From S010-17 sp036478895 (GTDB lineage: Bacteria; Bacteroidota; Bacteroidia; Flavobacteriales; Flavobacteriaceae), in NCBI GenBank assembly GCA_036478895.1, contig JAZGEV010000033.1, positions 1 through 29,648 of the forward strand: a stretch of DNA of 29,648 nucleotides. Reading direction: 5' to 3'. The notes under the pieces are model-generated. The model was not told the origin of the DNA and made no database searches. It was given only the letters and a program-made list of their open reading frames with translations. Numbering within the stretch: position 1 is the stretch's first letter; every line of letters begins with the position of its first letter. Both the position numbers and the translations under genes were made by a program. Below are positions 1 to 8,284 of the stretch, in pieces.

Positions 1-826
1 TCGCAATTTCCAAATATTCATTGATTGTCACCTTAGTAGGTATTGATGGGAAATGCAAAAATTCTGTTATTGCCATTTTCATAAGTATTTTGTCAATACC
101 CGCAATACGTTCATAATCCCAATTGGGTGTTTTTTTATCTATATCTGTATCATAATCTGTATGTAATAAAACTACTTTTTGAAATAATTTTTTTGCAAAA
201 ATTCGATCCTCATCATCTTTATACAAATCTTGTAAAACTAAAACGGATTCTTTATTAAGTTTATTATATGTCTTTACAATTACTGTATTAATAAACGGAA
301 TGTCGTCAACCCAACCTATAAATTGATCTTCATAAAAAGAGGCTAACTTATCATTTGGTGCTATTATATGCTTCAACATAGCAATTGCAAACGCCTTATC
401 TTCATTAAAACTTGGTGCTGTAAGTTTGTTATAATTTTTAAATATAGAATCTTCTTTAAGAGCTTCAATGATTATTTGAATATATTCAGTTGCATCTGAC
501 CATATTTCAAGTTTATTATCTGAAATATAATTATTTAATGAATCACTTTCTGCAATAATATTAATAAACTTATTATTAGCTAAATTGGTGAATGCTTGTA
601 AATAATCAAAATTTTTGATTTTAGAATCCTTAACAATTTGCACTCTTTTTTTGGCTAGTTTCTGTACATATGTACATAAACTTACTTGCAAAATAAATAA
701 ATCGTATAATTTATCAATATTATTGAAAAGGAATTTTTCTTCTTTTATAACATCATCATTTTTCGATTGTAAAAATGCATACACACTTTGCATTACTTTT
801 ATACGAATATGTCTTCTATTTAACAT
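1..826 (-). CDS. nusB: Transcription antitermination factor NusB (3' end beyond window)
   Basis: The minus-strand reading frame is open from an ATG at 824-826 to the window edge, giving 275 codons with no stop. The start reads MLNRRHIRIKVMQSVYAF, which matches the first NusB helix (RR..R..AvQalY). The last visible part reads RIAGIDKILMKMAITEF followed by PTKVTINEYLEIA, the conserved NusB C-terminal region (E. coli: LRIALYEL...PYKVAINEAIELA). NusB with NusE (S10) binds boxA RNA and supports antitermination of rRNA operons. E. coli NusB is 139 residues. Here over 100 extra residues lie between the first helix and the C-terminal core, as is usual for flavobacterial NusB. A promoter-like element lies about 30 bp upstream. 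The C-terminus is missing only because the window ends. Confidence 0.9.
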   Translation of the reverse strand, partial: MLNRRHIRIKVMQSVYAFLQSKNDDVIKEEKFLFNNIDKLYDLFILQVSLCTYVQKLAKKRVQIVKDSKIKNFDYLQAFTNLANNKFINIIAESDSLNNYISDNKLEIWSDATEYIQIIIEALKEDSIFKNYNKLTAPSFNEDKAFAIAMLKHIIAPNDKLASFYEDQFIGWVDDIPFINTVIVKTYNKLNKESVLVLQDLYKDDEDRIFAKKLFQKVVLLHTDYDTDIDKKTPNWDYERIAGIDKILMKMAITEFLHFPSIPTKVTINEYLEIA

Positions 827-855
827 CTTTAAAGGAACTTTGTTTTATTAGTTTG

Positions 856-863
856 CAAATATA
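856..863 (-). promoter_or_regulatory. Bacteroidota -7 promoter element before nusB
   Basis: The minus strand reads TATATTTG, an exact match to the Bacteroidota -7 consensus TAnnTTTG. It ends 29 bp before the nusB ATG, giving a leader of about 25 nt. No good -33 TTG is seen at the usual spacing. Confidence 0.55.
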
Positions 864-944
864 AATAGAAATTAGCAACTATTTTATATTAACAAGTTTA
901 TTTTAAAAGGAATCTTCTATCATCCTCACTTACATATTTAACCT

Positions 945-976
945 AAAAAAAACCGTTAAGTAATAACGGTTTTTTT
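945..976 (-). terminator. Rho-independent terminator after sucD
   Basis: An 8-bp perfect stem AACCGTTA / TAACGGTT with a 5-nt loop is flanked by an A-run on the left and a T-run on the right, so it can work in both directions. It lies 19 bp past the sucD stop and would end the minus-strand sucD transcript. Nothing reads into it from the left, since nusB points away. Confidence 0.85.
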
Positions 977-994
977 AATATTTTAAATGAATGC

Positions 995-1873
<879 letters not shown>

Positions 1874-1949
1874 CTTTTTGATTTATGATTTTTAAAATTA
1901 TATTTATATTTATTATGATTTCCTTAAAAAATCAACATTATTTATGATA

Positions 1950-1957
1950 CAAAATTA
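1950..1957 (-). promoter_or_regulatory. Bacteroidota -7 promoter element before sucD
   Basis: The minus strand reads TAATTTTG (TAnnTTTG). It lies 76 bp before the sucD ATG in the 121-bp gap after the lpxD-like gene. It suggests an independent promoter for sucD with a leader of about 70 nt. No clear -33 box is visible. Confidence 0.45.
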
Positions 1958-1994
1958 AGTTATTTTTAAAGTTTAAATCTCATTTTTTAAAAGT

Positions 1995-2906
1995 TTATTT
2001 ACTCAATTTTCGTAATGTTGCCATTTCTTTTAATCGTTGTCTTGATTCAGTAATTGGTGTACCAAAATAACTTTCGCCTCCTTTTACAGATTTAGTAACA
2101 CCCGTTTGTCCTAAAATCACTGCGCCTTTTCCAATAATTATACCACTAGTTGTACCAACTTGTCCCCAAATTGTAACTTCATCTTCTATAATACAGCATC
2201 CAGCAATCCCAACTTGAGATGCAATTAAACATTTTTTGCCAATAATAGTATCGTGTCCAATCTGAATTTGATTGTCCAATTTAGAACCTTCGTTAATTGT
2301 TGTATCTCCTGTTACGCCTCTATCAATAGTACATGCTGCTCCAATATCTACATTATCTTTAATAACAACACGACCCGAAGAAATTAATTTATCAAAACCT
2401 GTTTGTCGGTTTTTATAATAAAAAGCATCTGCTCCTAAAATAGTACCTGCATGAATTGTTACATTATTTCCAATTATACAATTATCGTAAATAACTACAT
2501 TTGGATGTATCAAGCAATCATCACCAATTATAACATTATTTCCTATAAACACATTGGGTTGAATTATGGTATTCTTTCCTACTTTCGAGGAATTTGATAC
2601 ACTTTTAATTGATTGCTCAAAAGGTTTAAAATAAGAAGATAATTTGTTAAAATCTCTAAAGGGATCATTTGATATTAATAAAGCTTTCCCTTTAGGACAA
2701 GTAACTTCTTTGTTAATTAAAACAATTGTTGCCGCAGATTCTAATGCTTTATTGTAATACTTTGGATGGTCTACAAAAACGACATCGCCTTCTTCAACCA
2801 CATGAATTTCATTGATACCTTTTACTGGAAAATTTGGATCGCCAACAAATGTTGTATTGGTAATTTCAGCTATTTCTTGTAATGTATAGGTTTTGGGGAA
2901 CTTCAT
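1995..2906 (-). CDS. LpxD-like UDP-3-O-acylglucosamine N-acyltransferase paralogue
   Basis: 303 residues with the LpxD layout: an N-terminal uridine-binding-like domain (about 1-100, starting KFPKTYTLQEIAEIT), then a left-handed beta-helix of hexapeptide repeats (about 105-280; for example VGKNTIIQPNVFIG), then a short helical tail. The catalytic histidine of LpxD is kept: NQIQIGHDT puts it at H218, aligning with IQIAHN (H241) in the other LpxD of this window. It would transfer a 3-hydroxyacyl chain from ACP to the amine of an acylated UDP-glucosamine, but the true substrate is open because a bona fide lpxD lies 3 kb upstream in the same cluster. It follows efp after 71 bp with no clear promoter, so it is probably co-transcribed. 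Confidence 0.82.
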   Translation of the reverse strand: MKFPKTYTLQEIAEITNTTFVGDPNFPVKGINEIHVVEEGDVVFVDHPKYYNKALESAATIVLINKEVTCPKGKALLISNDPFRDFNKLSSYFKPFEQSIKSVSNSSKVGKNTIIQPNVFIGNNVIIGDDCLIHPNVVIYDNCIIGNNVTIHAGTILGADAFYYKNRQTGFDKLISSGRVVIKDNVDIGAACTIDRGVTGDTTINEGSKLDNQIQIGHDTIIGKKCLIASQVGIAGCCIIEDEVTIWGQVGTTSGIIIGKGAVILGQTGVTKSVKGGESYFGTPITESRQRLKEMATLRKLSK

Positions 2907-2977
2907 TTTTTCCTACAGATTTTATAATATAATATTTAGCTTAATGTATTTAAACATTAAAATTTGTAATAGATAAT

Positions 2978-3544
2978 TTAACTTTTAACGCGCTCCATAT
3001 ATGAGCCTTTTTCAGTTTCAATTTTAATTTTATCGCCTTCATTTATAAATAATGGCACATTGACTCTTGCACCTGTTTCAACGGTTGCAGGTTTTGTAGC
3101 ATTAGTTGCTGTATTTCCTTTAACGCCTGGCTCTGTATGGGTAATCTCTAAAACCACACTTGCTGGCATATCAACTGCCAATGGATTTTCATCCGATGCT
3201 CTTACAATTATTGTTACTGTTTCACCTTCTTTTAAAAATTCAACACCATCTATTGTTTCTTTAGGTAATTGAATTTGGTTATAATCTACTACATTCATAA
3301 AGTGATACATATCTCCATCTGGATATAAAAATTGGTATTTACGCGTTTCTACACGTACTTCTTCAATTTTATGTCCAGCAGAAAACGTATTATCTACAAC
3401 TTTTCCATTTGTTAAACTTTTTAATTTTGTACGTACAAAAGCAGGTCCTTTTCCTGGTTTTACATGTTGAAAATCAATTATTTTATACGTATCGTGATTA
3501 AAGATGATACAAAGTCCTTTTTTAATATCTGATGTGCTTGCCAT
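2978..3544 (-). CDS. efp: Translation elongation factor P
   Basis: 188 residues, standard for bacterial EF-P. It binds between the ribosomal P and E sites and rescues ribosomes stalled at proline runs. The N-terminal KOW-like domain carries the tip loop V28-K-P-G-K-G-P34, so the tip lysine is K32 in a PGKGP context. The OB domains follow and end with ...EKGSYMERVKS. It sits between lpxA (60 bp upstream) and the second lpxD-like gene (71 bp downstream) and is probably in the same transcript, a common flavobacterial arrangement. No EpmA, EpmB, EarP or YmfI homologue is present in the window. Confidence 0.97.
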   Translation of the reverse strand: MASTSDIKKGLCIIFNHDTYKIIDFQHVKPGKGPAFVRTKLKSLTNGKVVDNTFSAGHKIEEVRVETRKYQFLYPDGDMYHFMNVVDYNQIQLPKETIDGVEFLKEGETVTIIVRASDENPLAVDMPASVVLEITHTEPGVKGNTATNATKPATVETGARVNVPLFINEGDKIKIETEKGSYMERVKS

Positions 3545-3604
3545 TTTTTATTTGTGTTATTTTTAGGATGCAGTACTAAAACTGCGACTCGTGTTTTTAT
3601 TAAT

Positions 3605-4390
3605 TTATATACTACTTGTGTAGCCTTTCATAATCCCTCTTTTAGAATTTCTTATAAATTCAAGGATTAAATCTCTTTCGGGTGTTGCTTCTTTCTCAGC
3701 GCCTATTACTCCAACTGCTTGGGTTGTGTTGTTATTCCGTTGATATAATATTCTATATATGTCTTGTATTTCGTGAATTTTTGTCGGTGAAAACTCACGT
3801 CTTCTTAAGCCAATAGAATTGATACCTACATAAGATAACGGTTCTTTTGCAGCCTTAACAAATGGCGGTACATCTTTACGAACTAATGAACCTCCAGAAA
3901 CCATTGCATGTGCGCCTATGTGTATGAATTGATGTACTCCTGACAAACCTCCAATTATGGCATATTCGCCTACGGTAACGTGTCCTGCAAGAAGTACGCC
4001 ATTTACTATAATTACATTGTTTTTTAAAATACAATCATGTGCTATATGGGCAGTAGCCATAATTAAGCAATGATCTCCAATGACTGTTTTCCCATAAGCT
4101 TTTGTTCCTCTATTTATAGTAACTCCTTCACGAATTGTAACATTATCACCAATAATAACAAGTGAATCTTCTCCTTCAAATTTTAAATCTTGCGGTATTG
4201 CTGAAATCACTGCTCCTGGAAAAATACGGCAATTTTCACCAATTCTTGCACCTTCCATAATTGTAACATTGGAGCCAATCCATGTTCCAGATCCAATTAC
4301 AACATTATTATGAATGGTAGTAAATGGTTCTACAACTACATTACGTGCAATTTTTGCATCGGGATGTATATATGCTAATGGTTGATTCAT
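3605..4390 (-). CDS. lpxA: Acyl-ACP--UDP-N-acetylglucosamine O-acyltransferase
   Basis: 261 residues, the normal LpxA length. It performs the first lipid A step: transfer of a 3-hydroxyacyl chain from ACP to O-3 of UDP-GlcNAc. The left-handed beta-helix starts at about residue 5 (HPDAKIARNVVVEPFTTI). The catalytic motif is AHIAHDC, with H118 the expected general base (E. coli H125). IGGLSGVHQFIHIGAHAMV matches the acyl-binding coils, and the C-terminal helical domain contains LRRREFSPTKI. The gene is 30 bp downstream of lpxC-fabZ, so it belongs to one operon. Confidence 0.97.
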   Translation of the reverse strand: MNQPLAYIHPDAKIARNVVVEPFTTIHNNVVIGSGTWIGSNVTIMEGARIGENCRIFPGAVISAIPQDLKFEGEDSLVIIGDNVTIREGVTINRGTKAYGKTVIGDHCLIMATAHIAHDCILKNNVIIVNGVLLAGHVTVGEYAIIGGLSGVHQFIHIGAHAMVSGGSLVRKDVPPFVKAAKEPLSYVGINSIGLRRREFSPTKIHEIQDIYRILYQRNNNTTQAVGVIGAEKEATPERDLILEFIRNSKRGIMKGYTSSI

Positions 4391-4420
4391 TGTATAAGTG
4401 TTTTAATTTATAAACTTTTT

Positions 4421-5821
4421 TTATTTTTCTGGATTACGAACAATTTGTGCCATTAATTGAGCTTCTACAACTAATTTATTATTAGCATAGCCATAAGCTT
4501 GCATATGACAAATTCCTCTACGGATTGGCGAAATTAAATCTGCCTTAAAAATTAAAGTATCTCCAGGCAATACTTTTTGTTTAAACTTTACATTATCCAT
4601 TTTCATAAAATACGTTAAGTAATTCTCTGGATCTGGCACAGTACTTAACACTAATATTCCTCCACATTGAGCCATTGCTTCTATTTGCAAAACACCTGGC
4701 ATTACTGGAGCTCCTGGAAAATGTCCTACAAAAAAGGGTTCATTCATAGACACATTTTTCATACCTATTACGTGAGTTTCGGACAACTCAAGAATACGAT
4801 CAATTAATAAAAATGGTGGTCTATGAGGTAAAATGTCCATAATTTGATGAATATCCATCAACGGTTTTGCATTCAAATCTACTCTTGGAATTGCATTCCT
4901 TTTTTCTTTTTTTATTTTACTTTGTAATTGCTTAGCAAAATTAGTATTGATTTTGTGTCCTGGCTTATGTGCAATTATTTTTCCTTTTATTCTTGTTCCA
5001 ATTAAAGCAAAATCTCCAATCACATCTAACAATTTATGACGTGCAGCTTCGTTTGGCCAACGCAAAGATAAATTATCCAATACACCATTAGCTTTCACTT
5101 GCAAATTGGGTTTATTAAATGCTGTTTTAAGTTTATCCATTGTTTTGTCTGATATTTTTTTATCAACATAGACAATGGCATTATTTAAATCGCCTCCTTT
5201 TATTAAATTATTATCTAAAAGAGTTTCAATTTCGTGTAAAAAACTAAATGTTCTTGCACTCGAAATTTCTTCTTTAAACATAGACATACATTTTAAAGTA
5301 GCATTCTGTGTTCCTAAAATATTTGTTCCAAAATCAACCATTGTTGTGATTTCGAATTTATCCGAAGGCATTATCATTATTTCACTTCCAGTTTCTTCGT
5401 CCTTAAAAGATATGTTTTCGGTAACAACATATTCGTTTATTACTGCGTCTTGTTCTTCAATACCAGCTTTTTCTATAGCTTCTACAAAAAACCTGGATGA
5501 TCCATCCATAATTGGAGGTTCTGAAGCATTGAGTTCTATAATTAAATTATCTAAATCTAATCCTACGGCAGCTGCAAGCACATGTTCTGATGTATTTATA
5601 ACAACGCCATTTTTCTCAATAGTTGTTCCTCTTTCTGTAGTAACAACATATTGGGCTAACGCTTCAACAATTGGCGATCCATCAATATCTATTCTACAAA
5701 AAGTAAAACCATTATTAACAGGTGCAGGTTTAAATGTCATTACTACATTTTTTCCTGTATGTAAACCAACTCCTTTTAAAGTCACTGGTTCTTTAATTGT
5801 TTTTTGTTTTTTAACTTCCAT
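4421..5821 (-). CDS. lpxC-fabZ: Fused UDP-3-O-acyl-GlcNAc deacetylase / 3-hydroxyacyl-ACP dehydratase
   Basis: 466 residues made of two enzymes. LpxC (about 1-305) removes the acetyl group of UDP-3-O-acyl-GlcNAc, the committed lipid A step. It keeps E79-H80 (SEHVLAA), H262 and D266 (RHKLLDVIGD), the expected zinc and catalytic residues, and H289 (KPGHKIN). FabZ (about 320-466) dehydrates 3-hydroxyacyl-ACP in fatty acid elongation. It has LPHRPPFLLIDR and the catalytic pair H367 (GHFPGAPVMPGV) and E381. The fusion is established for Bacteroidota and places the two enzymes competing for 3-hydroxyacyl-ACP on one chain. It lies 26 bp downstream of lpxD and 30 bp upstream of lpxA. Confidence 0.97.
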   Translation of the reverse strand: MEVKKQKTIKEPVTLKGVGLHTGKNVVMTFKPAPVNNGFTFCRIDIDGSPIVEALAQYVVTTERGTTIEKNGVVINTSEHVLAAAVGLDLDNLIIELNASEPPIMDGSSRFFVEAIEKAGIEEQDAVINEYVVTENISFKDEETGSEIMIMPSDKFEITTMVDFGTNILGTQNATLKCMSMFKEEISSARTFSFLHEIETLLDNNLIKGGDLNNAIVYVDKKISDKTMDKLKTAFNKPNLQVKANGVLDNLSLRWPNEAARHKLLDVIGDFALIGTRIKGKIIAHKPGHKINTNFAKQLQSKIKKEKRNAIPRVDLNAKPLMDIHQIMDILPHRPPFLLIDRILELSETHVIGMKNVSMNEPFFVGHFPGAPVMPGVLQIEAMAQCGGILVLSTVPDPENYLTYFMKMDNVKFKQKVLPGDTLIFKADLISPIRRGICHMQAYGYANNKLVVEAQLMAQIVRNPEK

Positions 5822-5847
5822 ATATAATTGATAGTAATATGACTAAT

Positions 5848-6861
5848 TTATTTTTTTTCTAAATCTGAAATTCGATTAACTATTTTTGGTAAATTTTTGA
5901 AATGCACATACGATCTATTGTAATCGTTATAATTAAATGCTCTACTTCCTTGTACAACAGCATTATCCTTAACATTTCCTGCAACTCCAGACAAGGCTTG
6001 CACTCGCACATTATTCCCTATTTTTATATGACCAACTATGGCTACTTGACCACCAATCAAACAATTTTCACCAATTTTCGCAGAACCTGCAACGCCAGTT
6101 TGTGCTGCAATAACTGTATTCCTACCAACCTCAACATTGTGCGCAATTTGAATTAAATTATCTAACTTTACGCCTTTTCTGATAATTGTGGATCCCAAAG
6201 TTGCACAATCTACGGTTGTATTTGAACCAATTTCAACATTATCTTCAACAATTACATTCCCAATTTGAGGTGTTTTTTGAAACTCACCGTTTTCATCGGG
6301 TAAAAACCCAAAACCATCTGCACCAATTACTGCTCCTGAATTGATATTACAATTTTTACCAATAACCGTATCTGCATATATTTTTACTCCAGCAAATAAG
6401 GTGGTATCATCACCAATACTCACATTATCACCAACATATGAATTTGGATATATTTTCACATTATCGCCCAACACTACATTATTGCCAATGTATGCAAAGG
6501 CGCCAATATAGATATCGTTTCCTTGAATTACAGATTTTGATATAAAACTTGGTGTTTCAATGCCTACTTTATGTAATTTTGCCTGATTGTAATAGGTTAA
6601 CAAAGTGGAAAAAGCAACGCCAGCATCTTTAACTTTAATAAGTGTCGATTTTACACTACTTTGTGGTTTAAAATCTGAATTTACTATAACCACAGATGCA
6701 TTTGTAGTATATAGAAAATTTTGATATTTAAGGTTTGAGAGAAATGTTAAAGAACCGTTTTCGCCTTCTTCTATTTTGGAAAGATTGCTCACTTCCACAT
6801 CAGGATTTCCAACAATTTCACCTTCTAAAATTTCTGCTATTTGGCTTGCTTTAAATTTCAT
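5848..6861 (-). CDS. lpxD: UDP-3-O-acylglucosamine N-acyltransferase
   Basis: 337 residues, close to E. coli LpxD (341). It performs the third lipid A step, N-acylation of UDP-3-O-acyl-glucosamine. It has the N-terminal uridine-binding domain (about 1-100), a long hexapeptide beta-helix (about 105-310), the signature AVIGADGFGF near 178-186, and catalytic H241 in NLIQIAHNVEVG (E. coli H239). It is the first lipid A gene of the cluster. A promoter element TACTTTTG ends only 7 bp before the ATG, which predicts an almost leaderless mRNA, and 52 bp separate it from the HD-domain gene upstream. Confidence 0.96.
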   Translation of the reverse strand: MKFKASQIAEILEGEIVGNPDVEVSNLSKIEEGENGSLTFLSNLKYQNFLYTTNASVVIVNSDFKPQSSVKSTLIKVKDAGVAFSTLLTYYNQAKLHKVGIETPSFISKSVIQGNDIYIGAFAYIGNNVVLGDNVKIYPNSYVGDNVSIGDDTTLFAGVKIYADTVIGKNCNINSGAVIGADGFGFLPDENGEFQKTPQIGNVIVEDNVEIGSNTTVDCATLGSTIIRKGVKLDNLIQIAHNVEVGRNTVIAAQTGVAGSAKIGENCLIGGQVAIVGHIKIGNNVRVQALSGVAGNVKDNAVVQGSRAFNYNDYNRSYVHFKNLPKIVNRISDLEKK

Positions 6862-6868
6862 ACGTTTG

Positions 6869-6876
6869 CAAAAGTA
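6869..6876 (-). promoter_or_regulatory. Bacteroidota -7 element abutting the lpxD start
   Basis: The minus strand reads TACTTTTG (TAnnTTTG), with only 7 bp between its last G and the lpxD ATG. Transcription from here would begin within about 5 nt of the start codon. It would drive the lpxD, lpxC-fabZ, lpxA, efp cluster. There is no clear -33 TTG. Confidence 0.5.
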
Positions 6877-6913
6877 AGGAATTTATACTTTATGGATAGT
6901 GTATAAGGTATAA

Positions 6914-8125
6914 TTACTTTGGAAAAGAAAAATAATGCTTTATAACTGGGTTTGTTAAAGCTTGCAAATTAAGATGATCCGAAGCCGATACAATGTCTTT
7001 TAAAGTACCATTTTTAAATAAAATTTGTATGGGATTTTCATCGTTTGAATAGGCCAAATTGGAGACCTTGCCATGCATTACAAAATAACGTAATTCATCG
7101 TTGGAAATATTAAATTTCTTTTTTACGTTGCGTTTCTTTTTAGCCAATAAATCATCATCAATCGTATTATTTTGCAAAATAATTTTTGGTAAATCGCGCT
7201 TTATTATTGCTTTACTTAAAGTTGATAAAACCAAATCATCATTTGTTTGCCATGATTTTATGGCAGATATCACGTCATAATCGTCCAATTGAGAAAAAGT
7301 TTCCAAAACTTTATCATCAAAATTTGATTGGTCTATTTTGTGCGTTAAAAAGAATTGTAAAGCATCACTTGCAGGTAAAACTTGTCCTTTTTTTGTTAAT
7401 TCTTTAGCGCGTTGCAACACTTTTACCAAACAATTCTCTGCTACTAAACCTGTTTTATGTAAATAAACTTGCCAATACATTAAGCGACGAGCAATGATGA
7501 ATTTTTCTACTGAATAAATCCCTTTTTCTTCAACAACCAACACATTATCTTTTACGTTTAGCATGGTAATTAAGCGTTCCGAATTTACGTTTCCTTCGGC
7601 AACACCAGTATAAAAACTATCGCGTTTTAAATAATCCAAACGGTCAATATCCAGCTGACTTGATATTAATTGATTAAAAAATGCTCTTGGATGTTCTCCT
7701 TTAAATATTTCAACGGCTAATGATAATTTTCCTTTAAATTCTATATTTAGAGCTTCTATAAATTTTAATGAAATCGATTCATGAGACACATCGTTTACAA
7801 TACTATTTTCTAAAGCATGTGAGAATGCTCCGTGTCCAATATCGTGTAATAAAATAGCTATCTGTAACGCTTCTTCTTCATCATCGGTTATAGAAACACC
7901 TTTAAACCGTAGCACATTTACTGCTTTTTTCATTAAAAAAATACAGCCCAAAGCATGTTGAAAACGTGTATGATGTGCGCCAGGATAAACCATGTAAGAC
8001 ATTCCCATTTGCGACACTCTTCGCAAGCGTTGAAAATAACGATGTTCAATAATATCAAAAATTAATTCACTTGGAATTGTAATAAATCCGTAAATTGGGT
8101 CGTTTATAATCTTGAGTTTGTTCAC
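6914..8125 (-). CDS. HD-domain phosphohydrolase (SAMHD1/dGTPase-like, COG1078 type)
   Basis: 403 residues from a GTG start at 8123-8125 (VNKLKIINDPIYGFITIP). An in-frame ATG at 8179 exists, but a promoter element at 8141-8148 lies between the two, and the extra 18 residues are not typical of the family. The metal-binding HD signature is H57 (HTRFQHALGC), H94-D95 (LLHDIGHGAFSHALE) and the later SQLDIDRLDYLKRDSFYTG motif near residues 182-200. This resembles the SAMHD1/YwfO-like HD family that hydrolyses nucleoside triphosphates, but the substrate here is not known. The gene precedes lpxD by 52 bp on the same strand and is divergent from porX. Confidence 0.9.
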   Translation of the reverse strand: MNKLKIINDPIYGFITIPSELIFDIIEHRYFQRLRRVSQMGMSYMVYPGAHHTRFQHALGCIFLMKKAVNVLRFKGVSITDDEEEALQIAILLHDIGHGAFSHALENSIVNDVSHESISLKFIEALNIEFKGKLSLAVEIFKGEHPRAFFNQLISSQLDIDRLDYLKRDSFYTGVAEGNVNSERLITMLNVKDNVLVVEEKGIYSVEKFIIARRLMYWQVYLHKTGLVAENCLVKVLQRAKELTKKGQVLPASDALQFFLTHKIDQSNFDDKVLETFSQLDDYDVISAIKSWQTNDDLVLSTLSKAIIKRDLPKIILQNNTIDDDLLAKKKRNVKKKFNISNDELRYFVMHGKVSNLAYSNDENPIQILFKNGTLKDIVSASDHLNLQALTNPVIKHYFSFPK

Positions 8126-8140
8126 ACTTTTTAATTTTAG

Positions 8141-8148
8141 CAAATTTA
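8141..8148 (-). promoter_or_regulatory. Bacteroidota -7 element before the HD-domain gene
   Basis: The minus strand reads TAAATTTG. It ends 15 bp before the GTG at 8125, giving a leader of about 10 nt rich in A. It lies inside the longer reading frame that starts at 8179, so it favours the GTG start. Confidence 0.55.
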
Positions 8149-8284
8149 ACAATTTCCAAATAACAAACTTAATATACAAGAATAAATTCTAATAGAACAA
8201 AAAATAGAAAATGTTCTCATTTAATTAACGGAGAATTTTGATGAATTTTCAAAAGATGTTCTACCACATAATAAATAATACACT

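Noticed and set aside
615..851. A 78-codon plus-strand frame
   Set aside because: It lies opposite the nusB N-terminal part and promoter; nusB has clear family motifs.
3568..3590. Small hairpin (GCAGT/ACTGC) in the lpxA-efp gap
   Set aside because: Only a 5-bp stem with no T-run; not enough for a terminator or a regulatory element.
5175..5831. A 218-codon open frame on the plus strand
   Set aside because: It is fully antisense to lpxC, whose catalytic residues and family length are intact. The product resembles no protein.
8126..8179. ATG start at 8179 for the HD-domain gene
   Set aside because: A promoter element at 8141-8148 lies downstream of it and the added residues are not typical. 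GTG at 8125 is preferred, though not proven.
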